Shown here: piece by piece, positions 22,355 to 32,117 of the stretch
How positions within the stretch are numbered: position 1 is the first letter of the stretch
Layout: each line of letters starts with the position of its first letter
NCBI RefSeq assembly: GCF_000421265.1
Contig: NZ_ATWN01000003.1
Coordinates: 62,001 to 126,000 of the forward strand
Direction of reading: 5' to 3'
Length of the DNA: 64,000 nt
From: Thalassospira lucentensis MCCC 1A00383 = DSM 14000
GTDB lineage: Bacteria; Pseudomonadota; Alphaproteobacteria; Rhodospirillales; Thalassospiraceae
Notes under the pieces: model-generated
Database searches by the model: none
What the model was told of the DNA's origin: nothing
Seen by the model: the letters and a program-made list of their open reading frames with translations, nothing else
Position numbers and translations under genes: made by a program

Positions 22355-24826
22355 ATGAACCACGTCCCTGCCGCAATAAAGACCGCAAAAGCCCGCCTGG
22401 TTGTCATCGGCAACGGCATGGCCGGCATGCGCACCGTAGAAGAAATCCTGTCCCGCAATCCGGACAAATACGACATCACCGTTTTCGGCGCAGAGCCCCG
22501 GGTTAACTACAACCGCATCATGCTGTCGCCGTTGTTGTCGGGTGAAAAGGGTTTCGATGAAATCGTCATCAACACGCCGGAATGGTACAGCGAAAACAAC
22601 ATTCACCTTTATTCCGGTGATCCCGTCGTTTCGATTGACCGCATCCGTAAAGTTGTTATTTCCAAAAGCGGAACGGAAACCGAATATGACCGGTTATTGC
22701 TAGCGACCGGTTCAGATCCGATCATTATTCCGGTCCCCGGCCACAAACTGAATGGCGTTGTCACTTTCCGCGATGTCGATGATGTCGATACCATGCTGGG
22801 TGCTGCCGCCAAAGGTGGCCCCGCCGTGGTCATCGGCGGCGGGCTTCTTGGCCTTGAGGCCGCGGTTGGTTTGCAGGCACGCGGCATGAACGTAACGGTC
22901 CTGCATCTTGCAGGCCATGTCATGGAACGCCAACTTGATCCGTCGGCGGGTTACCTTCTTGCGCAGGAGCTCGAGCGCCGCGGCATCAAGGTCATTACCG
23001 CTGCCGATACGGGCGAAATCGTTGGCACCGAAAACGTTACCGGCGTTCGCCTTAAGGACGGCACCATGATCCCGGCGGATCTGGTGGTTATGGCTGTTGG
23101 TATTCGCCCCAATGGACGCCTTGCCACAGATGCCGGGCTTACCGTCGAGCGCGGTATTGTCGTTGATGATGTGATGACCACCAGTGACCCGGCCGTTTTC
23201 GCGGTTGGTGAATGCGTACAGCATCGTGGTCAATGCTATGGTCTTGTGGCCCCATTGTTTGAAATGGCCAAATCCTGTGCCGATCATTTGGTTGAAATCG
23301 AAACCCTTGGCTATGCCGGTTCGGTCACCTCGACCAAGCTGAAGGTGACCGGCGTTGATGTTTTCTCTGCCGGGGATTTTTCGGGCGGCGGTGACACCGA
23401 AGAAATCGTGTTCCGCGATGCTGGTCGTGGCGTTTACAAGCGTATCGTTCTTGAAGACGGCAAGATCAAGGGCGCGGTCCTTTATGGCGACACATCCGAT
23501 GGTGGCTGGTACTTCCAGCTGATGAAAGACGGCCAGGACGTCACCGAATTGCGTGACACGCTTGCCTTTGGTCAGGCATTCGCCGGGGGTGCTGCCGGAA
23601 ACCCGCTTGATGCCGTTGCCGCCCTGCCAGATGATGCAGAAATTTGCGGCTGCAACGGCATTTGCAAAGGATCCATCGTTTCGGCCATCACTGAAAAGGG
23701 GCTCACCACCCTTGATGAGGTCAAAGGCCACACCAAGGCATCCGCGTCATGTGGATCATGCTCCGGACTGGTTGAGAACCTGCTGGCGGCGACCCTGGGC
23801 GGCGATTATCAGGTCGCAGCCGTCAAACCGATTTGCACCTGCACCGAACATGATCATGACAGCGTGCGCCGTCTGATCGTTGCCAAAAAACTCAAATCCA
23901 TGCCCGCCGTCATGCAGGAACTTGAATGGGCTTCATCGGATGGGTGCCATGTCTGCCGTCCGGCGTTGAATTACTATCTTCTGGCAGCCTGGCCGAACGA
24001 ATATGTTGATCACGGTGCATCGCGCTTTATCAACGAACGTGTTCACGCCAACATCCAAAAAGACGGCACTTATTCGGTTATTCCGCGCATGTGGGGTGGC
24101 TTGACCAACCCGCGCGAATTACGTGCCATTGCCGACGTTGCCGACAAGTTTGAAATCCCGACCGTCAAGGTCACCGGCGGGCAGCGCATTGACCTTCTGG
24201 GTGTAAAAAAAGAAGACCTTCCGGGCGTCTGGGCAGATCTGAATGCAGCAGGCATGGTATCGGGCCATGCCTATGGCAAATCATTGCGTACCGTCAAAAG
24301 CTGCGTCGGGCAGGAATGGTGCCGCTTTGGCACCCAGATGTCGCTCAGCATGGCGGTTGAACTTGAAAAAATGACATGGGGATCATGGATGCCCCATAAA
24401 TTCAAGATGGCCGTATCGGGCTGCCCGCGTAACTGTGCCGAAGCCACGATCAAGGATTTTGGTGTGGTCGCAACCGACGGCGGCTGGGATCTTCATGTGG
24501 GCGGAAATGGCGGCATTCACGTCAAGGCGACCGAGCTTCTGTGCAAGGTCACCACCGACGAGGAGGTCATGGAATATTGCGGTGCCTTCATCCAGCTATA
24601 CCGCGAAGAAGCCCGTTATCTTGAACGCACCGCGCCATGGATCGAGCGGGTTGGCCTGAAGCACGTTCAGGACCAGATGGTCGATGATGCCGCCAACCGC
24701 AAGGCGCTGTTTGACCGCTTTAAGGTCAGTCAGCAGAAAGCACAAATAGACCCATGGGCAGAACGCGCGAGCCAAGGCGTTGATGCCCATGAATTCACCC
24801 CCCTTCCCATGGTCGCAGCGGAGTAG
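22355..24826 (+). CDS. nirB: Assimilatory nitrite reductase [NAD(P)H], large subunit
   Basis: Reduces nitrite to ammonium in the cytosol using NAD(P)H, FAD, [2Fe-2S], [4Fe-4S] and siroheme. The 823-residue product has an N-terminal FAD/NAD reductase part (VVIGNGMAGMRTVEEIL at the start, VVIGGGLLGLEAAVGL in the middle), a BFD-like [2Fe-2S] domain (CGCNGICKG and CGSCSGLVE), and C-terminal nitrite/sulfite reductase repeats in which Cys650 and Cys656 (SCVGQEWC) with Cys690 and Cys694 (GCPRNCAEA) hold the siroheme-coupled cluster. The frame is open 55 codons upstream over the leader hairpins, but ATG at 22355, after GAGGAG, is the true start. Confidence 0.97.
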   Translation: MNHVPAAIKTAKARLVVIGNGMAGMRTVEEILSRNPDKYDITVFGAEPRVNYNRIMLSPLLSGEKGFDEIVINTPEWYSENNIHLYSGDPVVSIDRIRKVVISKSGTETEYDRLLLATGSDPIIIPVPGHKLNGVVTFRDVDDVDTMLGAAAKGGPAVVIGGGLLGLEAAVGLQARGMNVTVLHLAGHVMERQLDPSAGYLLAQELERRGIKVITAADTGEIVGTENVTGVRLKDGTMIPADLVVMAVGIRPNGRLATDAGLTVERGIVVDDVMTTSDPAVFAVGECVQHRGQCYGLVAPLFEMAKSCADHLVEIETLGYAGSVTSTKLKVTGVDVFSAGDFSGGGDTEEIVFRDAGRGVYKRIVLEDGKIKGAVLYGDTSDGGWYFQLMKDGQDVTELRDTLAFGQAFAGGAAGNPLDAVAALPDDAEICGCNGICKGSIVSAITEKGLTTLDEVKGHTKASASCGSCSGLVENLLAATLGGDYQVAAVKPICTCTEHDHDSVRRLIVAKKLKSMPAVMQELEWASSDGCHVCRPALNYYLLAAWPNEYVDHGASRFINERVHANIQKDGTYSVIPRMWGGLTNPRELRAIADVADKFEIPTVKVTGGQRIDLLGVKKEDLPGVWADLNAAGMVSGHAYGKSLRTVKSCVGQEWCRFGTQMSLSMAVELEKMTWGSWMPHKFKMAVSGCPRNCAEATIKDFGVVATDGGWDLHVGGNGGIHVKATELLCKVTTDEEVMEYCGAFIQLYREEARYLERTAPWIERVGLKHVQDQMVDDAANRKALFDRFKVSQQKAQIDPWAERASQGVDAHEFTPLPMVAAE

Positions 24827-24830
24827 GAAA

Positions 24831-25181
24831 ATGACAGACATTCTAAGCTGGATTGATGTCGGGCCTGTCGCCAACATCCCGCGTCAAGGTGCCCGCACCC
24901 TGCAAACCGAAACCGACCGGATTGCCATTTTCCGCACTCTTGATGATCAGGTCTACGCGCTTCTTGACCGCTGCCCGCACAAACAGGGGCCGCTGGCACA
25001 GGGCATTGTCCATGGTCATTTCGTAACCTGCCCGCTGCACAATATGGTTTTCTCGCTTGAAACCGGCGAGGCACAAGGACCTGATGATGGCTGCGCGGCC
25101 AAGGTCGAATGCAAAATCGTTGACGGGACCGTGCGTGTCGGACTAACCGAACTGCAAGCCGGACTGCGCCATGCGGGATGA
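24831..25181 (+). CDS. nirD: Nitrite reductase small subunit (NirD, Rieske-type)
   Basis: A 116-residue partner of NirB. Rieske-like ligands are visible as CPHKQGPLAQG and CPLHNMVFS (about residues 45-75). In classical E. coli NirD the Rieske cysteines are missing, so this protein belongs to the subgroup that retains the C-x-H…C-x2-H ligand set and may bind a [2Fe-2S] cluster. Start at 24831, four bases after the nirB stop; its end overlaps nasA by 11 bases. Confidence 0.94.
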   Translation: MTDILSWIDVGPVANIPRQGARTLQTETDRIAIFRTLDDQVYALLDRCPHKQGPLAQGIVHGHFVTCPLHNMVFSLETGEAQGPDDGCAAKVECKIVDGTVRVGLTELQAGLRHAG

Positions 25182-27879
25182 GGTCAAAACAACCTGCCCC
25201 TATTGCGGTGTTGGCTGTGGCCTGATCATTTCGCCAACCCGTGATGGATTTGCTGTCGGCGGTGATCCCGAGCACCCGGCCAACTTTGGGAGAATATGCT
25301 CCAAAGGGGCCGCGCTGATCGATACGATCACGGCGGAAACCAAACGTGATTTCCGGTTACTCGACCCCGAAGTCGACGGCGCAAAAACCGATTGGTCCAC
25401 CGCCATATCCGCAACCGCCGACCGTCTACGTGACACCATCGCGCAGCACGGGCCAAAATCGGTGGCGTTTTATGTTTCCGGTCAACTTCTGACCGAGGAT
25501 TATTATGTCGCCAACAAACTGATTAAGGGCTTCATCGGATCGCCCCATATCGACACCAATTCGCGCCTGTGCATGGCATCGACAGTGGTCGGGCACAAAC
25601 GTGCGTTTGGTGCTGACGTGGTGCCGGGCTGCTACGAAGATTTGGAAATTGCCGATCTGGTCATTCTGACCGGATCAAATTTGGCATGGTGTCATCCGGT
25701 GCTTAATCAGCGCCTGCGCGCGGCCAAGGAAAAGCACGGCACGAAGATTATCGTGATTGATCCACGCCGCACGGCAAGTTGCGATATTGCCGACTTGCAC
25801 CTGCCGATCACACCGGGCAGCGACGTTGCCCTGTTTAATGGCTTGCTGGCATGGCTTGATCAGACCGGCAATACCGACCTTAAATACGTCGCCCGCCATG
25901 TTAGCGGCTACGAACAGGCTGTGGCAGAGGCCCGCGCCGACTGCCCCGATCTCGAGACAACCGCAAAAAAATGCGGGCTCGACACCCATGACAGCGCTGA
26001 TGCATTCGGCTCAGGTCTGGGGAAACTGGAAACGTTCTTTAGCTGGTTTTCTGCCTTTGATCGCACCGTAACGGTGTTTTCACAAGGGATCAATCAATCC
26101 TCAAGCGGGTCGGACAAGGTCAATTCGATCCTTAATTGCCATTTGGCAACCGGTCGTGTCGGCAAACCGGGCTCCAGCCCGTTTTCGGTCACTGGCCAGC
26201 CCAACGCCATGGGCGGGCGCGAGGTTGGCGGCCTTGCCAATCAGCTTGCCGCCCATATGAACCCAAACGATCCGGTTGATGTTGATCGCGTCAAACGGTT
26301 CTGGAAATCAGACGTTCTGGAACCGGGCGAAGGCCTTAAAGCGGTTGATATGTTTCGCGCGATTGAAACCGGCGAGATCAAGGCCGTCTGGATCATGGCC
26401 ACCAATCCCGCCGTCAGCCTGCCCGACGCCGATCGCGTCCGCCTGGCCCTGTCGCGCTGCCCGTTGGTGATTGTATCGGACGTGGTCAGCGATACCGATA
26501 CATTGCGCCACGCCCATATCAAATTGCCCGCATCCGGTTGGGCGGAAAAATCGGGCACCGTCACCAATTCCGAACGCCGTATTTCACGCCAGCGCCCATT
26601 CCGTGACGCCCAAGGCAACGCCAAACCCGATTGGTGGATCATGTCCGAAGTCGCCAAATCCATGGGATATGGCAAATCGTTCAAATATAGCGGTCCAAGT
26701 GATATTTTCGCTGAACATGCCGCCCTGTCAGAATTTGAAAATGATGGGCTGCGCGCCTTTGACATTGGCGTCTGGCACAAGGCAAAAAAATCCGCCTATG
26801 ACGCAATGGAGCCCTTCCAATGGCCCGCATCGCGCAAGAACCAGCCTATTACCGGCGCTGAACGCCTTTATGGCAATGGCATTTTCACCACATCAAGTGG
26901 TCGTGCGAAAATGATCGGGGTTGAACATATCATCCCGCAATCACAAACAAGTGCCGATTTCCCATTGGTCGCCAACAGTGGTCGCTACCGCGATCAATGG
27001 CACACCATGACACGCACTGGAACGGCAGCACGCCTGTCGGCCCATCGCCCCGAACCTCTGCTTGAAATCTGTGCTGAGGATGCCGCCCGTTACCGGGTTA
27101 AAGATGGCGGCCTCGCCCGGATCAACAGCAAACACGGCACATCGCTGATGCGTGTTGCAATCACGGACGCGCAAGCCCCCGGACAGGTTTTCGTTCCGAT
27201 GCACTGGAACGATGTCTACTCGGCCGCGGGTGGGATTGGTCGGCTTACGCCCCCCAATGTCGACCCCCATTCGGGCCAACCCGAAACCAAATACACCCCG
27301 GTATCCGTCGAACCATTTGTCGCGAAATGGCAAGGTTTACTGTTCTCCAGCACACCGGTTGATCTTGGCAACCTGCCCTATTGGGTCGGAGCAACCGGAC
27401 AAGGCAGCATGATCTATGAAATCGCCGGCGAACAATCATGCATGTTCAAGTCACTCCTACCCATGGCAGCCAACACCAACGATGAACAGATCATTGAATA
27501 TAGCGACAGCAAAAAAGGCATTCACCGTTACGCCAGATTGAGCGGTGACCGCATCACCGGTGCGCTGTTCATCGGTCCGGACCGCCCGGCCCTTGGGCGC
27601 GACTGGATATCAAACCTGCTGGCGGCAGATGCCCTTGCAACGCCGGAACGCAACGCCTTGTTGGCCGGGCGCATGCCCGATGCCGGTGCAATCAATGACC
27701 GCCTGATCTGTTCATGCTTCTCGGTCGGATTGGCCGCCATCAGCAAGGCCATTGTCGAACAAAACGCCGTTTCCCCAACCGATATCGGCCGCTTGCTTCA
27801 GGCCGGAACGGGATGTGGTTCCTGTTTGCCGGAAATAAAGGAGATTCTCGATGACGCACTACCGCGCGCCGCTGAATGA
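25171..27879 (+). CDS. nasA: Assimilatory nitrate reductase, catalytic subunit
   Basis: Reduces nitrate to nitrite in the cytosol; Mo-bis-MGD enzyme. The 902-residue product starts with the [4Fe-4S] motif TTCPYCGVGCGL and RICSKGAA, continues with molybdopterin oxidoreductase domains (GQLLTEDYYVANKLIKGF, NSRLCMAS carrying the expected Mo-ligand region, FSVTGQPNAMGGREVGG) and a molydopterin dinucleotide-binding domain near the end (RDQWHTMTRTG). A C-terminal BFD-like [2Fe-2S] module (CSCFSVGLAAI … GTGCGSCLPEI) is present, as in the long NasA/NasC-type reductases. It sits in the operon after nirD and overlaps the next gene by 29 bases. Confidence 0.96.
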   Translation: MRDEVKTTCPYCGVGCGLIISPTRDGFAVGGDPEHPANFGRICSKGAALIDTITAETKRDFRLLDPEVDGAKTDWSTAISATADRLRDTIAQHGPKSVAFYVSGQLLTEDYYVANKLIKGFIGSPHIDTNSRLCMASTVVGHKRAFGADVVPGCYEDLEIADLVILTGSNLAWCHPVLNQRLRAAKEKHGTKIIVIDPRRTASCDIADLHLPITPGSDVALFNGLLAWLDQTGNTDLKYVARHVSGYEQAVAEARADCPDLETTAKKCGLDTHDSADAFGSGLGKLETFFSWFSAFDRTVTVFSQGINQSSSGSDKVNSILNCHLATGRVGKPGSSPFSVTGQPNAMGGREVGGLANQLAAHMNPNDPVDVDRVKRFWKSDVLEPGEGLKAVDMFRAIETGEIKAVWIMATNPAVSLPDADRVRLALSRCPLVIVSDVVSDTDTLRHAHIKLPASGWAEKSGTVTNSERRISRQRPFRDAQGNAKPDWWIMSEVAKSMGYGKSFKYSGPSDIFAEHAALSEFENDGLRAFDIGVWHKAKKSAYDAMEPFQWPASRKNQPITGAERLYGNGIFTTSSGRAKMIGVEHIIPQSQTSADFPLVANSGRYRDQWHTMTRTGTAARLSAHRPEPLLEICAEDAARYRVKDGGLARINSKHGTSLMRVAITDAQAPGQVFVPMHWNDVYSAAGGIGRLTPPNVDPHSGQPETKYTPVSVEPFVAKWQGLLFSSTPVDLGNLPYWVGATGQGSMIYEIAGEQSCMFKSLLPMAANTNDEQIIEYSDSKKGIHRYARLSGDRITGALFIGPDRPALGRDWISNLLAADALATPERNALLAGRMPDAGAINDRLICSCFSVGLAAISKAIVEQNAVSPTDIGRLLQAGTGCGSCLPEIKEILDDALPRAAE

Positions 27880-28864
27880 TCGCATCCGTGAACCGGGCAT
27901 GGGGACCATCAACCCTGACCTGACCGAAAACTATGCCTATTTCCCGGCTTTCATTCATGTCACCGGCAAGAAGGTTCTTGTTCTTGGTGGCGGTGAAGTC
28001 GCCACCGGCAAACTTCGCATTTTAATTAAAAGTCAGGCCAATATCACGGTCGTCGCACCCGAAATCTGTGACGATATCGCTGTGATGGTGGACGAAGGGC
28101 GCATTGTTTGGGAAAGCACGCCCTTCGTTGACACCATGGTCAATGGCGCCGCGATGGTGTTTGACGCCACCGACGATCCCTATCTTACCGCACGCGTGAA
28201 GGCGGCAACCAAACGGCGCAACATCCTGTTGAATGTTGTCGACAAGACCGCACAGTGTGATTTCATTGTGCCTGCCATCCTTGATCGTTCGCCGGTGATG
28301 ATCACGATCTCGACCGGGGCCTGTGCCCCGGCACTGGCCCGCATCATTCGTCAGCGTCTTGAAACGGTTCTGCCCGCCACCATGTCGCAGCTTGCCCGAG
28401 TTGCACGCGATGCCCGGCAAAAGGTTGCCGATCATTTGCATGACAATGTATCGCGCCAACGGTTCTGGACGCATTTTTTCCAGCGTGGATTACAAACCCA
28501 CTCTGCACGGTCCATTTGCCCAGAAGACGTCGATCTTGCCCTTCGTCAGTTCGTGCCCGATGGCAGTTCGGCAACCGTCCCCGGCGGCCAAACACTTATG
28601 GCGGATGTTCATGTTGATAACGCGCTTGACTTGCCACACGGCATTGCGCGTGCGATTGAAACCGCTGACATCGTCTTTCACGAAGATCACATTGCCGATG
28701 ACATCCTGACCCTTGCGCGTCGCGATGCCACCGTCATCCCGATTGGCTGCATCACGCTTGACGAACACCCCGAACGCAAACGCGAAAGCGTTGCCCAGCA
28801 ATCAAAAATCTTCGCGCGACAGGGTTTTAATATCGTCACCCTGACCCAGCCGATCACGCATTAA
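27851..28864 (+). CDS. cysG: CysG-like siroheme synthase with truncated methyltransferase domain
   Basis: Supplies siroheme for NirB. Residues about 25-220 form a precorrin-2 dehydrogenase/ferrochelatase (Met8-like) domain: GKKVLVLGGGEVATGKLRIL (NAD site), FDATDDPYLTARVK, KTAQCDFIVPAILDRSPVMI, ISTGACAPALARIIR. From about residue 225 the sequence follows the beginning of uroporphyrinogen-III methyltransferase (ARAIETADIVFHEDHI, ILTLARRDATVIPIG) but the glycine-rich SAM loop is degenerate and the protein ends at 337 residues, before the conserved domain core; intact CysG is about 460. So it is probably a dehydrogenase/chelatase with a vestigial methyltransferase part. AAGGAG at 27836-27842 supports the start, inside the end of nasA. 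Confidence 0.88.
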   Translation: MTHYRAPLNDRIREPGMGTINPDLTENYAYFPAFIHVTGKKVLVLGGGEVATGKLRILIKSQANITVVAPEICDDIAVMVDEGRIVWESTPFVDTMVNGAAMVFDATDDPYLTARVKAATKRRNILLNVVDKTAQCDFIVPAILDRSPVMITISTGACAPALARIIRQRLETVLPATMSQLARVARDARQKVADHLHDNVSRQRFWTHFFQRGLQTHSARSICPEDVDLALRQFVPDGSSATVPGGQTLMADVHVDNALDLPHGIARAIETADIVFHEDHIADDILTLARRDATVIPIGCITLDEHPERKRESVAQQSKIFARQGFNIVTLTQPITH

Positions 28865-28916
28865 CCCCCTTCATATGTCCCCTTGTGGATTATGGCTCCC
28901 TGTCATCCACAAACTA

Positions 28917-28949
28917 AAAGCCGCGTAAGTTTCCTTACGCGGCTTTCTT
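28917..28949. terminator. Bidirectional terminator between cysG-like gene and mmsA
   Basis: AAAGCCGCGTAAG (28917-28929) and CTTACGCGGCTTT (28934-28946) form a perfect 13-bp stem with a TTTC loop, followed by CTTT. A-run and T-run flanks suit both convergent operons. Confidence 0.9.
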
Positions 28950-28968
28950 TCTGCAATCAGCCGATTGC

Positions 28969-30468
28969 TTATTTCATTGTCGGCATCACAAACTCAGCAC
29001 CCTTGCGAATGCCGGTCGGCCAGCGTGATGTGATGGTTTTCAGTTTAGTATAGAACCGAACACCTTCTGGGCCGTGCATGTGGTGATCGCCAAACAATGA
29101 TGCCTTCCAGCCGCCAAACGAATGGAACGCCATCGGAACCGGGATCGGTACGTTAATACCGACCATGCCGGTCTGGGTGCGTGCAGCAAATTCGCGGGCG
29201 GTATCGCCATCACGGGTAAAGATCGCAGTACCATTGCCGTATTCGTGGCTATCCACAAGATCCGCAGCCGTTTCGAAATCATCGGTACGAACAACCGACA
29301 GAACCGGGCCAAAGATTTCTTCCTTGTAGATGCTCATATCCGGGCTGACATCATCAAACAGGGTGCCGCCGACGAAATAGCCGTCTTCATAGCCCTGAAG
29401 ATTGATACCACGGCCATCAACAACCAGTTTGGCACCTTCTTTGACACCCTTGTCGATATAGCCAACAACCTTGTCCCGATGCATCGCGGTGACCAGCGGC
29501 CCCATCTCGGCTTTCGGATCGGTACCCGGTGCGACATGCAGTTCATTGATGCGCGGTACGAGCTTCTCAATCAGGGTATCGGCGGTTTCCTTACCGACCG
29601 GTACTGCGACCGAAATCGCCATGCAACGTTCACCTGCCGATCCATAAGCCGCGCCCATCAGGGCATCAACCGCCTGATCCATATCGGCGTCCGGCATAAT
29701 GATCATGTGGTTTTTCGCACCACCCAGCGCCTGACAGCGTTTGCCCTGCGCGGTTGCGGTTTCATAGATGTATTTCGCAATCGGGGTCGACCCGACAAAG
29801 CTGATCGCGGTGACGTCGGCATCGAACAACAACGCATCAACCGCTTCTTTGTCACCCTGAACAACGTTGAATACGCCGTCTGGCAAACCGGCCTCGGTCA
29901 GCCATTCTGCCATCAGAAGCGATGCCGACGGATCACGTTCGGACGGTTTGAGGATAAAGCAGTTACCGCACGCAAGGGCCACCGGGAACATCCACATCGG
30001 CACCATCGCCGGGAAGTTGAACGGGGTGATACCGGCAACGATACCCAACGGCTGACGCACAGAATGGCTATCCACCTTGGTACCGACGTTTTCGGTGAAT
30101 TCACCTTTCAAAAGCTGCGGTGCGCCGGTAGCGAACTCAACAACCTCGATCCCGCGGGTGACTTCGCCCAGCGCATCGGACAAAACCTTGCCGTGTTCGG
30201 CGGTGATGGCTGCGGCCAGTTCTTCGGACCGGTCTTCGAGAATGCCAAGGAATTTATTGAGAATACGCGCCCGGCGCAGCGGGGTTGTATTCGCCCACTC
30301 CGCACGCACAGCCGCTGCCGAATCAACCGCCGCCCGGACTTCGGATTTTGACGCAAGATCGACGGTGCCGCTTTGCGCACCGGTGGCCGGATTGAAAACA
30401 GCCGCCGTACGGCCAGATGTTCCGGCAACGCGTTTGCCGCCAATGTAATGGGTAAGCTGGTTGGACAT
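28969..30468 (-). CDS. mmsA: Methylmalonate-semialdehyde dehydrogenase (CoA-acylating)
   Basis: Oxidises methylmalonate (or malonate) semialdehyde to propionyl-CoA (acetyl-CoA) in valine, thymine or inositol breakdown. The 499-residue aldehyde dehydrogenase has the MmsA-specific features [45 protein letters not shown] and the catalytic-Cys context [15 protein letters not shown], in which ERCMA is characteristic of MmsA. ATG at 30468 has GGAGGAACCC just upstream. It is divergent from a LysR regulator that probably controls it. Confidence 0.95.
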   Translation of the reverse strand: MSNQLTHYIGGKRVAGTSGRTAAVFNPATGAQSGTVDLASKSEVRAAVDSAAAVRAEWANTTPLRRARILNKFLGILEDRSEELAAAITAEHGKVLSDALGEVTRGIEVVEFATGAPQLLKGEFTENVGTKVDSHSVRQPLGIVAGITPFNFPAMVPMWMFPVALACGNCFILKPSERDPSASLLMAEWLTEAGLPDGVFNVVQGDKEAVDALLFDADVTAISFVGSTPIAKYIYETATAQGKRCQALGGAKNHMIIMPDADMDQAVDALMGAAYGSAGERCMAISVAVPVGKETADTLIEKLVPRINELHVAPGTDPKAEMGPLVTAMHRDKVVGYIDKGVKEGAKLVVDGRGINLQGYEDGYFVGGTLFDDVSPDMSIYKEEIFGPVLSVVRTDDFETAADLVDSHEYGNGTAIFTRDGDTAREFAARTQTGMVGINVPIPVPMAFHSFGGWKASLFGDHHMHGPEGVRFYTKLKTITSRWPTGIRKGAEFVMPTMK

Positions 30469-30552
30469 GGGGGTTCCTCCCGATAAACCTGATTTGTTGA
30501 TTGCGTGACGATACCATCCGCAAAGTGGCGACATTATGGGTATGCACACCGA

Positions 30553-30589
30553 TGCACATCAATTATCATTTATGCAAATTCGATGTGCA
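30553..30589. promoter_or_regulatory. Candidate LysR operator between mmsA and lysR
   Basis: TGCACATC (30553-30560) and GATGTGCA (30582-30589) form a perfect 8-bp inverted repeat with a 21-base spacer, and an additional TGCACA half site lies at 30543-30548. Position in the divergent gap, 37 bases before the LysR start, fits autoregulation plus control of mmsA. Confidence 0.55.
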
Positions 30590-30625
30590 ATTTTTAAAGT
30601 CGCCAGTTCTCATAAGGATTTGATC

Positions 30626-31513
30626 ATGGATTGGGATCGCTTTCGCATTTTTCTTGCCGTCGCCCGGCAGGGACAAATCCTTGCCGCTGCCCGTCAACTT
30701 GGCCTCAACCATGCCACCGTCGGGCGGCAGTTGACCGCGCTTGAACATGACCTTGGCACGAAGCTGATTGAGCGGCGCACCACCGGGTCGGAGCTGACCA
30801 CGGCCGGGCGGGAACTGATGATCGCGGCGGAGACAGCTGAATCTGCGTTTTTACGGGCTGGCACGGCAGTGTCGAACCAGACCGAAACCATCAGCGGCAC
30901 AGTACGCGTTGGCGTCCCTGACGGGCTGGGGAACTATTTCCTCGCAAGCGAGATGGCGGCATTTGCAGCCCAGCATGCCGATCTTGTCATTCAGCTTGTG
31001 CCTCTGCCGCGCACCTTTTCCCTATCCCAACGCGAAGCCGATATCGCCATCACCCTTGACCGCCCCAAACAGGGCCGTCTGGTGATCAAGAAACTGACCG
31101 ATTACACGCTCAGCGTCTATGCCACACAGGCCTATGTCGATCAGTTCGGCACCGTCGAAACCGAGGCTGACCTGACCGACCGCTTGTTTGTCACGCACAT
31201 CGAAGATTTGATTTACAGCCGCGCACTTGATTATGCTGCGCGCCTTGGCAAACTGATGCGCCGTCGCTTTGAATGCGGCAGTGTCGTCGCCCAGATGGAG
31301 GCCGTGCGCAACAGTCACGGCATCGGCATCCTGCATGATTACGCCACCCAGGGCATCCCCGACCTGATCCGTTTGCTGCCTGAAATCCGGTTCACCCGCA
31401 ATTACTGGATGCTGCAACATCCCGACACCAAAGACACCAGAAGTGTCGCCGCCGTTGCCGAACATCTTACCCGTGTTGTGCGTGCGGCGCGTGATCGGTT
31501 TGTTGTTGCCTGA
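30626..31513 (+). CDS. LysR-family transcriptional regulator
   Basis: A 295-residue LysR protein. The N-terminal winged helix-turn-helix ([39 protein letters not shown]) fills residues 1-60, and the effector-binding domain (about 90-290) contains [17 protein letters not shown]. The frame is open 30 codons upstream, but ATG at 30626, after AAGGA, gives the standard LysR beginning. It is divergent from mmsA. Effector unknown. Confidence 0.93.
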   Translation: MDWDRFRIFLAVARQGQILAAARQLGLNHATVGRQLTALEHDLGTKLIERRTTGSELTTAGRELMIAAETAESAFLRAGTAVSNQTETISGTVRVGVPDGLGNYFLASEMAAFAAQHADLVIQLVPLPRTFSLSQREADIAITLDRPKQGRLVIKKLTDYTLSVYATQAYVDQFGTVETEADLTDRLFVTHIEDLIYSRALDYAARLGKLMRRRFECGSVVAQMEAVRNSHGIGILHDYATQGIPDLIRLLPEIRFTRNYWMLQHPDTKDTRSVAAVAEHLTRVVRAARDRFVVA

Positions 31514-31521
31514 CAGCATGC

Positions 31522-31561
31522 AAAAACAGGCGCAAGGACATCATTCCTTGCGCCTGTTTTT
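31522..31561 (+). terminator. Intrinsic terminator of the LysR gene
   Basis: A 17-bp perfect stem (31522-31538 with 31545-31561), AAAAACAGGCGCAAGGA and its complement with loop CATCAT, ending in five T. One of the strongest terminators in the window. Confidence 0.92.
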
Positions 31562-31637
31562 CTGCGACATCTTTTATCTAGCGGTCGCTGCTCCGTTAGG
31601 GCGACAGCAGAAACTCACTTAATCAGGTGACTATTGG

Positions 31638-32117
31638 TCACTTTTTGCGCCAATCAAATTCAATGGCTTTTTCAGCCGACATCTTGCGCAAAGTCTGTTC
31701 AAAATAATCGCGGATCTGGTCAAGCCCGGCGTTGTCAGACGCCGACATGGCAACTGTCAAGAAAGACGAGCTTGCGGTGATTTCACACACCCCCTGCTCG
31801 AACGCAAGAAGACCCTTGTTGCTATCACGCAACTCTGCCTGCACAGAACCATCCGGCTCGCCGGTAAAGCCCTTTAAATAAACGGGTGCGTTACGTACAT
31901 AGATATCTGCAAAACAATAGTTGGCGTCCATATTCTGATCCAATCCGACTTCAGACAACTGTGTATTCCCAGACGTATTCTTGCCTTCCTGATCCACCAA
32001 GCCGGCTTCCTTGTCATCCGTGTCGACCACAGTCTTTACGTTGATGGAACCCTGATCATCACCTGACATCACATCGCACCCGGCATGGTTTGAATTATCG
32101 CTTAACATGAATACCAT
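31638..32117 (-). CDS. Hypothetical protein with DUF2218-like C-terminal domain
   Basis: A 159-residue protein of uncertain role. The first 65 residues are acidic, low in hydrophobics and probably disordered (SGDDQGSIN, VDTDDKEAG). From about residue 68 the sequence follows the DUF2218 pattern: an alternating strand (ADIYVRNAPVYLKGF), G-x-C-x-I (GVCEITASSSFLTVAMSA) and a last helix ending in the characteristic D-W-R (FDWRKK). Ordinary DUF2218 proteins are about 90-100 residues, often linked to siderophore or metal functions, so the N-terminal extension is unusual. Monocistronic, upstream of the phosphopantetheinyl transferase. The family match is from memory of the pattern. Confidence 0.6.
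   Translation of the reverse strand: MVFMLSDNSNHAGCDVMSGDDQGSINVKTVVDTDDKEAGLVDQEGKNTSGNTQLSEVGLDQNMDANYCFADIYVRNAPVYLKGFTGEPDGSVQAELRDSNKGLLAFEQGVCEITASSSFLTVAMSASDNAGLDQIRDYFEQTLRKMSAEKAIEFDWRKK

Noticed and set aside
22712..23731. Minus-strand frame of 339 codons inside nirB
   Set aside because: nirB motifs are continuous across it; the reverse frame shows no family features.
29122..30351. Long plus-strand frame (409 codons) opposite mmsA
   Set aside because: It mirrors the codon pattern of a strongly supported mmsA on the other strand, has no recognisable motifs or ribosome site, and its composition (many Arg/Asn/Gly/His) is that of an antisense shadow.
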